DNA of 64,000 nt, from NCBI GenBank assembly GCA_033064195.1, contig JARBJD010000095.1, positions 1-64,000 on the forward strand, in the 5' to 3' direction. This document shows, piece after piece, positions 54,283-64,000 of the stretch (within the stretch, counting starts at the first letter, position 1; the number at the start of each line of letters is the position of its first letter). A program made the position numbers and the translations under genes. Source of the DNA: Blattamonas nauphoetae (lineage: Eukaryota > Preaxostyla > Oxymonadida). The notes beneath the pieces were generated by a model, which searched no databases, was not told the origin of the DNA, and saw only the letters and a program-made list of their open reading frames with translations.

Positions 54283-55826
54283 ATGTCAGTCGATATTCAG
54301 TTGCAAATTAAGCGAAATGCTGAAGAGCAAAAAGAGATGTTTCGTGATTTGAACTCCTGGGTGGAAGAGATGGAAGCCAAAGATAAAGCCCTCAAACAGA
54401 CCACTCCAACAGAACTTTCACATCTCCCTCCGATCAGACAGAAGAGTAACGATGGCTCAAAAGCCAAACAGCCAACAATTCAGGACGTGACAAACACTAC
54501 ATCTCCACAGGAGAAACCTGCAAAGCGAATCGTTCCTCGAAGTCGACAAGAGTGGGATAAGTTGGATATTGAGGCACTTGAGAAGGAAATTGACAATGAA
54601 GAGGCCAAAAACGATTCGATTAGGCAACGAATTGAAGCCCAACAACGAAATGCAAAAATCCAAGCCCAGAAGCCACAATCTCAGACACAACCAAAACAAC
54701 AACAAAAAACCCAGAGCAAACCTCTTGGAAAGAACGGTTCTTTTGTTGAAGAGCTCTCCCCTGAAGAAGAAGCCGAATACAGCGCCAACGACGCCAAGGA
54801 GAAAGGAAACAACGCTTTCCGGAGTGGGAAGTACCAACAAGCACTCGACTTCTATTCCCGCGGCCTCTCCTTCCAACCGAGCAACTCGATTCTCCTCTGC
54901 AACAAAGCAGCTGCCCTCAACAAACTCAACCGGAACCAGGAAGCCGAACAGGCCTGCACGAAGGCCCTCTCGATCGACCCTGCCTACGTCAAATGCTGGG
55001 TCCGCCGAGCGAACGTCCGAAAGTGCCTGGGGAAGTTCTCGCAAGCAATGGACGACCTGAAGAAAGCACTCACTCTCGAGCCAGGCAATGCAAGCATCAG
55101 AAAGGACATCGAAGAGACGCAGAAGGCCATCGACGACACACTCGGCGGTGTTCCCCTCACCATCACCGAAACGAAGAAGCTGCCCATCGGCGAGGTCGAG
55201 TCCTCACCCGCCAAGCCCGCTCCCAAAATCGAGCTTGTGGCTCAACCGACTTCTGCACAGACACCAGCCGCACCCAACACGGAGACAGCAGCCAAACCAA
55301 CGAGGAAGCTGCAAATAGAAGAAGTGGAGGAGGGCGAGACAGAGAAGAAGGAAGAGCCGAAGCAAACCCCGAAGAAGGCTGAGGAGGCCCCGAAGTTGGT
55401 GTTCACGCCTTCCCTCCCGTCTGCACCGATCGAGAACTGGGTCGACTTCGACAGACACTTCCGCCAGCTCAAGTCGTTCCCCTCGCTCCTCTCCGAAATG
55501 ATGTTTGCTGTCCCACTCGAATCCTTCCGTGCCATCTTTGCGTCCAGCTTGGAGTACGAGCACGTCAAGGCGTTTGTGACGATGATGGGGACAGCAGACT
55601 CGCAGTTTGCCCAACCAGAGAATGTCTCGCACGCCATCCAATTCTGGAAAACCCTCTCTTCCCTCCCTGGATGGAACATTGCACACATGTGCTTGACGAA
55701 GCAGGAGAAAGGAGGTGTGATTTTCACTTTTTTTGAATTCTTTCAGAGCTCCACGCGCTGTACGACAAGTTACTCAGTTTGGATCCGCAGGCAGAGCAGC
55801 TCAAGAAGCCTTTTAAGATCAAATAA
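54283..55826 (+). CDS. RPAP3: RPAP3, R2TP co-chaperone subunit, with a single TPR domain
   Basis: Two coding exons; the short last one follows an intron ending TTCTTTCAG at about 55,746. The start MSVDIQLQIKRNAEEQKEMF and FRDLNSWVEEME match the N-terminus of RPAP3. An upstream in-frame ATG (54,226) exists, but its extra sequence ends in a splice-acceptor-like tract. One TPR domain lies at residues about 170-285 (DAKEKGNNAFRSGKYQQALD, AYVKCWVRRANVRKCLGKF). After a disordered linker, the RPAP3_C domain (ENWVDFDRHFRQLKSFPSLL to LDPQAEQLKKPFKIK) binds RUVBL1/2. Animal RPAP3 has two TPR domains; here there is one. It loads HSP90 clients such as RNA polymerase II subunits, and RPB2 lies 2.7 kb upstream. 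Confidence 0.85.
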
Positions 55827-56140
55827 TACCACTTTTCTTCATTTTCACTTCAACCATTCGATGAAGGCAGATTTGCCAGTTTTATTTCACTTCAGTTCGA
55901 ACGGGGATGGCAGGGAGTCGTTTTTGCGTTCAAAAAAAAGAAGATGCTTGTGGAGAATACGTCACCAAATGGAAGGTATGTGGTGAGATAAAAGACGAAA
56001 CTACCCGAAAGAGTGGCGGACCAATCCGATTTCACTGGAAGAACACAAATATTCTTCTTCGAAAAATATCTCCTGTTCCGCCACGAGAAAGATGTAATAC
56101 ACAAAAAATTTATGAAAACAATTAAAAGATTCATTTCTTT

Positions 56141-56848
56141 TCATCTGGACGGAAGTTCTCCTGAATACGAACGGCGATAAAGGAGAAACAACCAAACTAT
56201 TGATTTCGTGATTCTTTCGAGCTTAGCTGCGAAATCAGGCGAAAGTTCAGGACTGTCGAGTACATATTCATGAATAATGCTCGAATTTTTGATGAGAATG
56301 CTTGAAAACAACGAATCATCACATGTTTTTGATGAATGAACGCCAAAGATAGCATTTTCAAGACTAGGCGGCCCGCACAACTCGAGTGAATTGATAAGAC
56401 CATACTGTTCAAGGAATTCATAAATTCTGTGACAGATTTCGAGAAAATGATGGAGAAACCTTTGGATCAATGCAAAGTCGAACGGGAGATGTGTCCGACA
56501 TGTAGAGAGGGCAAAATAGATGGTAGGATTCATGCGATAGGCAGCGACCATAAAATTTCGGATTGTAATATACCTAAGGTGTTTGTATGGGGAATGATTG
56601 GATCAATTTAGAAAAGAGTAGTACCTGGATTGAAAGACAGGATCCCATTTGTGATGTGATCGATCAAGTTCAGGAAACGAAAGGATTTCGATCAAGTGTA
56701 TTGATGTTGGACTAAACCAAGCGACAAATGGAGGAAGATCGTGCGAATGAATTGGAGCCAAAGCTGGCTCCTGGACTGTGGTCTGTTGAGACGACGAATT
56801 ATGAGCTTGGACTGATTGCGAGGACGCGTGAATTGGTCCTGCTTGCAT
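56141..56848 (-). CDS. SWIRM-domain protein (SWI3/SMARCC-like)
   Basis: Two exons, joined by an intron at about 56,573-56,624. The junction reads WDPVFQSR-YITIRNFMVAAY. The whole SWIRM pattern is visible: LPPFVAWFSPTSIHLIEIL, RNFMVAAYRMNPTIYFAL, CRTHLPFDFALIQRFLH and IYEFLEQYGLINSLEL. Wording such as WF...IH.IE and RNFM...YR.NP is closest to SWI3/RSC8 subunits of SWI/SNF remodellers. No SANT domain or leucine zipper follows in the visible ORF (about 215 residues in all), so either more exons lie downstream (55,890-56,130 has open minus-strand sequence) or this is a short SWIRM protein. The start is 70 bp from the divergent next gene. Confidence 0.7.
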
Positions 56849-56918
56849 TTTTGAGTCGAAGTTGTGATGAATTGGGCGTTTCGATCAGACGCCCCCAATT
56901 TTTGATTCTTCAACAACC

Positions 56919-59210
56919 ATGGCAGATACCACTGCAATGACTGGACAACACTTGCCTCCTCGTTATGATATTCATGGCAGAATGATACCTCTTCAAAGTC
57001 GTCATTATATGGCTGCCAAACGTGAAGATAACCGACCTGGTTTTAAATCCACATTCTTTTCATTATCTTCCCTAGAAAGTGTCACTATCCCACGGCAATG
57101 GCTCCTTACCCCTCATGGAAAAACAAAACAAACACAATCACGTCAATACAAAATTCCGACAAGGGAAGAATTGTCACATTCAAAATATCCAAAATATTCG
57201 GCGGTATTCATCCATTATTGATCCTATTTTCTCACTTCCCAGAAAGCTGTTCTACGTTCTGCCCATCCCTATTCAGAAATGTTGGTCCGACAAGACACAG
57301 ACGAGAATTCACTCATCGAACCACCAGAACCAGAACGGAAAGTGTTCACAAGAAATCTCCAAACAGAGCAGGATATTCCAGGAGAAATCATTCCTTTCCC
57401 CAATTCTCAGTCAGAATGGCCATTCATCTCACGAGATCCGTCGCTCATTGCGCCATCGCTTCTTCCGTCGACCAACAACGGGCAGGGAGGAACGATTGTC
57501 TCCCAGCGCGAGCTAATGGACCTCCGCAAGAAGACCAACCTTCTCAACCTTCGCACAATCGGCGGGCAGCTGGACGAGACCATCCAAGATCCGTACGTCA
57601 GCGCCCTCCGCCGCGAAGACGTCGACCAGGGCACCCGCAGCCGCCTCACCCGCTCCTCGCTGATGGACAAGCGGAAGAGGGAACGCCTGCACTGCCTGTC
57701 GGAGGCCCGCTCCACGCACCAGAAGGCCACCCCTCCACCCGACTACTCGTTTGTCACGTCGGCCGTCGATGCCGCGCTTCAGCGGAGGGAAGCTGAGAAG
57801 GCCGACCCGTTCCCCGAAGACGGGTTCCGAGCTGGCATCACGGGGAAGATCACCGAGCAGAGTCCCGGCTTTCGGAGGCCAGCGTCGTCTCTCTCGCGCC
57901 ACTCCGAAGGCCCTCTCACATCGACCACCCGCGCGTTCTTCACCGAGCCGCCCCGCACAGCGCAGAGTGTCACACGCTGCGTGACGAACTCCGCTGGCTT
58001 CAGGAACCAGAGCTCGTTCGGCCTGTCGAGCAGCGAATGGGACAGAAACGCAAACGCCAAAGAAGAGAAGACACGCGCCCTCACGTCACTCCAGACCGGC
58101 TCTGCATCCGGCCCACCCTCCCAACTTCCGATGCGCTGGACGTCGTCGCAAGCATACTACAACCCCGAAAAGAGGCTGATTGAGAGTCTGCTCGAGGCTG
58201 AGCTCGCCCGCCCACCCAACCTCGTCGACGATCCTCTGATGTACTCGTCGTTCTCGCGCGACGGCGTGTTCCGCTCGCCCATCATCCCACGCTGGAAGAA
58301 CAACCACCTCGTCCGACCTGCTGTGAACGACTGGGAGAAGGGGCAGAAGTATCCACCGATGCCCAACAAGCGCCGGCCCCGTCGAAAGGAGCACACGCAC
58401 ATCGACGAGGACTTGTTCGACGACGGCGAAGGCTCACCACTCGGAGCGACACAAGTCTCGATGAACCAGCTGGGAACGTCGACGCCGGGGAAGGGAGAGG
58501 GCGACGAGATGCGGACGAAGGGCGTCAGCCTGAAGTCTCGTTCGCAGACGCGGTCGGTGCAGGAGATGCGGCGAGGAGAGCTGAACGGGGAGGAGGTCGA
58601 TCCGTACATTTTGTGGCAGGAGAAGATGAACCTGTCGCTGAACGAGCTCAAAGAGAGGGAGCGGAAAGAGCCGAAGCTGTTCTCGGAAAGCCACGTCATC
58701 ACCCTCGACGCTGAGCCAGCTCATTCACAACACGCCTCTCCCCTCACATCCCCACCCAACGCGCCTGCCTCTCCCCTCGGATCAGCTGTGCCCAACCGCA
58801 GCCGCACTCCCCAGGCCAGCTTCGCCAACACAGCCACCACAACGACCACCCTCCAGCCATTCACGCAGACCACAAACACCACCCTCTCCACCTCCTTCGT
58901 CCCTGCGTACCCCTCCCCCCGCTGGGACCGGCGGAAGGCCTGCACTTCGGCGATGCGCATCGACCGTCGCAGCGGGTCGGCCATGCTCGAGAAGAGGCCC
59001 GGCGGGAGCAGAGCGGAATCGAGGCAGAGTCGACCCGAGACGAGCATGAGTGACATGACGACACTTTGGGTCAGGCCCACTCCGTCGCAGGCCGTGACCT
59101 CAATCACCCCATTCGAGGACGATTCTGACCATGAACGTGATGATCGAGGGTACTTGTCAAATGTGAATCAGAACCAGCATAACATACTTTTCTTTGGAGG
59201 AGTGCAATGA
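56919..59210 (+). CDS. unrecognised disordered protein
   Basis: Three exons: the start MADTTAMTGQHLPPRYDIHG, a second with IPRQWLLTPHGKTKQTQSRQ and REELSHSKYPKYSA, and a long exon from KAVLRSAHPYSEMLVRQD to the end (about 720 residues). Short conserved-looking segments such as DPYILWQEKMNLSLNELKER and HLVRPAVNDWEKGQKYPP sit in otherwise polar, Ser/Pro/Arg-rich sequence without a named domain. The spacing of short basic-aromatic motifs recalls axonemal or cytoskeletal proteins, which is only an impression. The middle exon is strongly GC-rich. Confidence 0.7.
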
Positions 59211-59361
59211 TGTTTTTTTCTTCTTTATACACATGTTCTAGAGATTTATTGTATCCTACAACTATTATTCTCTGCTTTTATGATCATTAATCCACTTCAT
59301 TTGACTTACAAGTGAGTCTTCTAGATTTACGGTACTGATCCCTTATTATTTTTTTCTAAAA

Positions 59362-61031
59362 ATGAATCCCGACCGGCAAAGAGCGATTGAGCTCTATAGG
59401 AAATCTCAAGAGGAGCATATGAAAGCGAACACCCGCCTGAAGAAGGTGCGTGAAGAGTTCAACAAACAGAAGGAAATTTTTGACAAGTCAACCCGAGAAC
59501 TACAAGCTCTGCGAAATTGCGGGATGCAAACAGGTGATGTCATCCGACAACTCACACCAGAATCATGTGTGTATCCTTGTGACACGTTATGTCGTTGATG
59601 AAATGCTAACCTATTTTTCCACGCACATTTTTCTCCGTCAAATCATTTCCTCGTTCTCCTTCATAGTTATCATCAAGACTAGTCACGGTCCACGATATGT
59701 CGTTGGATGTATTCAAACAGTTGATCGTTCATTATTGACTCCTGGAACCAGAATCGCAATGGATACAGCCACCCTGACGTATCGAATCCTCCATTTCATT
59801 TCCATCTTATTCGATCTCATTCCATTCCATTAGCATCATGCGCGTCCTTCCAAAGGAAACTGATCCATCTGTCTACAAAATGGCAGTGGAGGATCCAGGG
59901 AATATCACTTTGGATGATGTAGGAGGATTGGGTGAACAATTGAGACAAATCCGAGAGGTAATCGAACTTCCTCTCACAAACCCGGAACTATTCGCTCGTG
60001 TTGGTGTGAAACCACCAAAGGTTCTTCGTTTCTTTTCTTGCTTATTGTCGCAGGGCGTCCTCCTTTATGGGCCTCCTGGCACTGGGAAAACACTTCTTGC
60101 AAGAGCGATCGCCGCGACAACGGAAGCATCTTTCCTGAAAGTGGTGTCTTCAGCCGTTGTAGAGAAATACATTGGAGAATCAGCTCGGACAATCAGAGAA
60201 ATGTTTGCGTACGCTCGTGCGCACGAACCATGCATTATTTTCATGGATGAGATTGATGCCATTGGTGGAAAACGTGGGGGACAAGGTTCTTCATCTGATC
60301 GTGAAGTGCAGCGGACACTGATGGAGGTTTGGACCACTTTCAGAGAATTGATCCACCATTCCTCTTTAGCTCCTCAATAATCTGGACGGGTTCAATCCTC
60401 TTGGAAAAGTTAAGATGATTATGGCTACCAACAGGCCAGATACACTCGATGCAGCTCTCCTCAGACCTGGACGTCTCGATCGAAAGGTGTGATTTTCTCT
60501 TCTATACGACGATATCTTATCTCGTTGATGATTTTTTTCCAAAATTATGTCTCCTATCATTTGTTTGATTATTGATATTCTCCAACCACGATCTAGATTG
60601 AGATCCCACTCCCAAATGCTTCAGGTCGTCTCGAAATTCTCAGAATTCACGCAAAGTCAATCACAAAAGAGGAAAACATTGGTACCTTCTTCCATTTTTT
60701 CATCATTATATTTCATTTTTTCTTCCTCCAAACAGATTATGGTATGCATCACGGACCTCGATTCTTTCCGCAATGATTGGACTTTGTTCTACTACCATTC
60801 ACTGACTCTGGATCACATTTTCTCTCAATATTCTATTTCCTTCTAGAACCAATCATTAAGCTCTCGGACAACTTCAACGGTGCCGATCTTAGGAATGTGT
60901 GTACAGAGGCTGGAATGTTTGCAATCCGAGCTGACCGCGATATCGTCACTCAAGAAGACTTTGTGAAGGCAGCCCGAAAGATATCAGAACAGAAGAAGCT
61001 CGAAGGAACTCTGAGCTATCAGAAAGTTTAG
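59362..61031 (+). CDS. RPT4: 26S proteasome regulatory ATPase Rpt4
   Basis: At least seven short exons. The coiled-coil start is [20 protein letters not shown]. The OB domain has [20 protein letters not shown] and [15 protein letters not shown] joined to [14 protein letters not shown]. The AAA core follows: [40 protein letters not shown] (Walker A), [13 protein letters not shown] (Walker B), [20 protein letters not shown] and [20 protein letters not shown]. These match Rpt4/PSMC6 better than other Rpt subunits, for example RYVVGC and PKETDPSVY. It unfolds substrates at the proteasome base. It is unusually intron-dense compared with the GC-rich long genes nearby. The C-terminus is [11 protein letters not shown]. 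Confidence 0.93.
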
Positions 61032-61215
61032 TTTATTTCCCACCTCACAAACATTCAAAGTCATAATTCTGCGTATTTCCATGTTTTTCATTCCTCGGAA
61101 GAAAATAGCAATCAACAGTAAACTAGACACATTGCATCGCCCAGAACAGTTGTCAAAAAGATTGCTTCATTTGTGAAAGGCAGCACATGAATTGCTCCCA
61201 GCTGTCCCCTCAAAA

Positions 61216-61964
61216 TTAGAATTTGGTGAATTGTTTCTTTGAGAGAGCACGTGGAATGACACGGAGAACATTGAATCTGACGGTTTTTGAAAGAGGACTG
61301 AGAGACCAGAATGAGAATAATAAACAAAAGAGAATGAAGTCAGAAGAACAAATCTGTGAAAAAATACTCAAAAAAGTGTTGGGATTGTCAGGGGACAAGA
61401 ATAAGAGGAGGTGTAACATACCGGCATTGACCAATGATAACCATATCACCAACTTTCACATCGAAGCAAGGTGAGCAGTGAACAGCGATGTTCTTGTGTT
61501 TCTTCTCGTATCTGCTGTATTTTGGGAGATAGTGAAGGTAGTCACGGCGAATAATGATGGTTCTTTTCATCGACGTGCTCTTCACAACACCACGGATGAT
61601 ATGACCACGAATGCTGACATTTCCAGTGAATGGGCATTTCTTGTCAACATATGTTCCTTCAATGGCTTCTTTTGGAGTTTTGAAGCCAAGGCCGACTGAG
61701 TGGAAGTAACGTGGCAGTTTGCCTCCCTTCTTGGCGAGATTGCGCTTTGAAGCGACAAAGATCGGCTCCTGCTTCTGGAAAGCTTTTTCAACTTGCTATA
61801 AATATTGAAAGGAGTGAGATATGAAGGCCAGACGCGAATTCATGAAGGAATTGGGTGATCAGGGGGAAAGATATGAATGTGAAGAGAAAAAATGATGAAA
61901 AATCTTCAGAATGATGTATTTTAACATGAAAGAGTTGACAACAAACCTGTTCGAGATGCTGCAT
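61216..61964 (-). CDS. RPS11: ribosomal protein uS17 (S11)
   Basis: Three exons: a short first one (MQHLEQ, from 61,964), a main exon (about 61,422-61,795) and a last exon (61,216 to about 61,275). Sequence includes [60 protein letters not shown] and [20 protein letters not shown], spliced to [14 protein letters not shown] and ending KKQFTKF. This is the eukaryotic S11 form of uS17, a primary 16S/18S rRNA-binding protein of the small subunit. The intron after the sixth codon is about 150 nt, a frequent arrangement for ribosomal protein genes. Confidence 0.93.
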
Positions 61965-62045
61965 GACACTTTGATCGGCCGCAAGGGGAATTTATTGAGA
62001 AAATAAACAGATATGGGCGTTCAATTTTGCCTTTCACGAACTTGA

Positions 62046-62342
62046 ATGCAGCGTATCCCGAGCGACTCTAAACACCTTTCACAACCATTCATCCGTGAAC
62101 GATCACCGGCTTCACTATTCACCCCGAACTTCCGAAGAAAAGACGACTCCCCACGTTTCACATACAGACGCTCATCCTCAAGATATCGCTCACAATCTTC
62201 AAGGGACCAAACAAAGTTTCTTTCTGGTCTTTCAGCCAGTCCAAACGATCAATGCTTCACACCAAAAAGGCAACTCTCGCCGTTTCGGCAATCAAGACCA
62301 TCGTTCAAACGAAAGAATCCTGTTGCCGCGTGATTATTCCCG
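62046..62342 (+). CDS. small basic ORF, hypothetical
   Basis: An ATG-initiated ORF of 95-98 codons on the plus strand, 82 bp from the divergent uS17 gene. The product is Ser/Arg-rich (RRSSSRYRSQSSRDQ) with no known domain. Its composition could be that of a small RS-type protein or chance. It has no visible introns, and a better-supported gene does not overlap it. Confidence 0.3.
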
Positions 62343-62659
62343 GAGATTTTCTTTTGTGATTGCCATTATTTTCACTCTTGCTTGACTGCGATTGATGCTC
62401 GTTCAACCTAAATGTTTCTCGACATCACAGCCTACTCCCGAATTCTTCTCCAGTATTTGCTTTTGTCTATTATCGTTGTTGCGTTAATGACCGTTTAGTA
62501 TTCTATTCTTCCGCCCTTTCAGTTCCACAACATTCATTCTGCGTTTCTGCACTTCTAACAACTTTTCATGTGGAAAATGAGAAATAACTAGATTTAAAAA
62601 CGGATGGAATAGTCTGTCCAGCGGTGCCATCCCATGAAGCGACAAAATAAGAAGAGGAT

Positions 62660-63037
62660 TTATCCGCTTAGTGAATCTTGTACGGCGTTGATCACGTCAT
62701 TATCTGCCATATCCAATTGACTTGGAGTATCGGCTGAATCAAGTTGTCTTCCGTTGAATCTAGAGGAAGTATAAAAACGTCATGATACACACGTGAAACG
62801 AACACTCTTCCGATTTAGGTTTTGGCGTCCGCAGTAGGCTTCGAAAAGTTTGGTGAATGGACTCGACCGTTTGATTCGGAAATTAATCCCTGAAAGATCG
62901 CGAGATAAAGTCATAAAAGAGTTTTAAGAGCAAATGTTTGCAAGAACCCAAAAGGAGAGAGAATGAGTGAAAAGGGAAAAACTTTCAAAGCCAGTGTCCA
63001 CTACAAGTGTAATTGTTTGGTCTGGTTTTGCTGACAT
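62660..63037 (-). CDS. SUMO-like protein with Ser-Gly C-terminus
   Basis: Three small exons (62983-63037, 62793-62889, 62660-62759) with introns of 93 and 33 nt give a protein of 83 residues. It reads MSAKPDQTITLVVDTGFE, then INFRIKRSSPFTKLFEAYCG and RQNLNRKSVRFTFNGRQLD, then TPSQLDMADNDVINAVQDS, and ends LSG. This follows SUMO position by position, including FxIKxxxxFxKLxxAYCxRQ, FNGxxL, DTPxxL and ME/AxDVI. SUMO is conjugated through a C-terminal Gly-Gly exposed by a protease. Here the end is Ser-Gly followed directly by stop, so there is no tail to cut and the first Gly is replaced. It could be a true SUMO with altered processing or a non-conjugated SUMO-like protein. Confidence 0.82.
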
Positions 63038-63172
63038 GAAAATTCGGGTTGGTTATCGAAGAGTTTGATTTGGTGTACCCACAAAACTTTCCATTGTTTC
63101 ATGTTGTCTTGTTTAATTAAGAATTTTGCATCAAAATGAACGAAAATTATCATGTAAAACAAAATAACTCTT

Positions 63173-64000
63173 TCAATCTCCCCAGATCACCCAATTCCTC
63201 CTCACACGAAGATCATCAAGAATTTCTGATGATAATTGTGGATTACGCCTGAGATCAACGAATTTGAGAGTATCTGAGGAGAATGTCGCGATTGTGTGGA
63301 GAGAAGTGTCAGTTATGTTGGGGCATGAGGCGAGAGAGATCATCCGGACGTAGAGAAGTGAGTTGAGGAGGAATTCGAGGACCATATCGTTAACATCTGT
63401 GAAACAAGAAGATCAATGCGAAAGAAGGCAGACTTGTCCGGGATATGTCAAGACGCTGGACATACGAGAACACGAGTTTTCCTGGCTCCATTTTGATTGT
63501 CTGGTCGATACGCTGGGAAACATAGTCGTCTTTGGCACCTCCAGCCACTAAATACGTGAGATCGTGAGGAGTGAACTGAGTATTGCCTTGTAGACTGAGA
63601 ATTGAGAGAGAGTGGAGTTGTGAGGAACATGCAGTCCCAATAGTTTTTAAAACATCTCGAGAGAGTAGTGGACAATCAGAAATATCGAGATGGGTGAGTG
63701 GGATGGAATCTCCTTGAGGGGTGTTCCGATGAAGAAGATCCAGAACTGACTGTAAAGATTTGGCGAGAAAAACGATCAAACTTTGTTCGTAATGAGATCA
63801 CATCCTCGAAGTGAGATATTCTGTAGATTTAGTGCATCAAAGGCGATGTTTGAGATGCTCTTATCAGTAATTTTCGTGCAATTAGACAAGTCGATTGATT
63901 TCAACGATTTGCAGCTGGAGATGATTCCTTTTAACTTTACATCAGGGATTGGATTGGTTTGCGACACTGGGAGAGATGTAGAAGTGTGTGTCGCTGAAGA
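63173..64000 (-). CDS. leucine-rich repeat protein, cysteine-containing type (partial)
   Basis: At least three exons; the 5' part runs off the right edge. Repeats of the F-box/AMN1 type are evident: CKSLKSIDLSNCTKITDKSI, LQNISLRGCDLITNK, LTHLDISDCPLLSRDVLKTI, MISLASCPNITDTSLHTIA and LKFVDLRRNPQLSSEIL. The asparagine/cysteine pattern LxxLxLxxCxxITD is that of LRR-CC domains used by F-box proteins for substrate binding. No F-box is visible, though it could lie beyond the window. The C-terminus is VRRNWVIWGD. Confidence 0.75.

Noticed and set aside
1-64000. CRISPR arrays, rRNA and tRNA genes
   Set aside because: No regularly spaced direct repeats and no cloverleaf with conserved A and B boxes could be supported anywhere in the window.

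Overview
This 64 kb window is nuclear DNA from a compact, intron-rich, probably flagellated protist. The lineage cannot be fixed from the sequence alone. Short GT-AG introns (about 28 to 160 nt), intergenic gaps often of 70 to 330 bp, a Tectonic gene of the ciliary transition zone and a Polinton-type element would all fit an oxymonad or another metamonad, but that is inference. Most host genes are recognisable eukaryotic housekeeping genes.

Layout. 1 to about 7.85 kb: part of a Polinton/Maverick fossil, all on the minus strand (integrase, protein-primed DNA polymerase B, small accessory ORFs), cut by the left edge. 8.5 to 9.4 kb: an orphan OTU-type cysteine protease reading frame. 9.4 to 12.45 kb: a graveyard of plain DNA transposons (mariner, a pogo/Tigger-like fragment, a hAT-like remnant). 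12.48 to 14.3 kb: a cluster of related inverted-repeat (MITE-like) elements.

From 14.67 kb on the genes are host genes: a metallophosphoesterase, an ArfGAP fused to a KCTD-type BTB/T1 domain, a Zn2Cys6 zinc-cluster protein of about 1,500 residues, an Atg14/UVRAG-like candidate, protein phosphatase 4 regulatory subunit 3, an ARF-like GTPase, Tectonic, Arp3, a USP deubiquitinase, an unrecognised R/G-tailed protein, CDKAL1, RAD23, a HEAT-repeat protein (DNAAF5-like), a membrane histidine acid phosphatase, RPB2, AARSD1, a CCDC174-like protein, RPAP3, a SWIRM-domain protein, an unrecognised 57-59 kb protein, the proteasome ATPase Rpt4, ribosomal protein uS17, a SUMO-like protein and an LRR protein cut by the right edge.

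There are no operons and no strong functional cluster. Protein-quality control recurs: Rpt4, RAD23, a USP and a SUMO-like protein all lie in the right-hand 32 kb. Long exons are GC-rich inside, while their ends and nearly all introns lie in AT-rich sequence. The most unusual observations are the ArfGAP-T1 fusion, the Zn2Cys6 cluster split by an 18-nt micro-exon, the SUMO-like protein ending in Ser-Gly with no tail, and the metallophosphoesterase with GNT in place of GNH.
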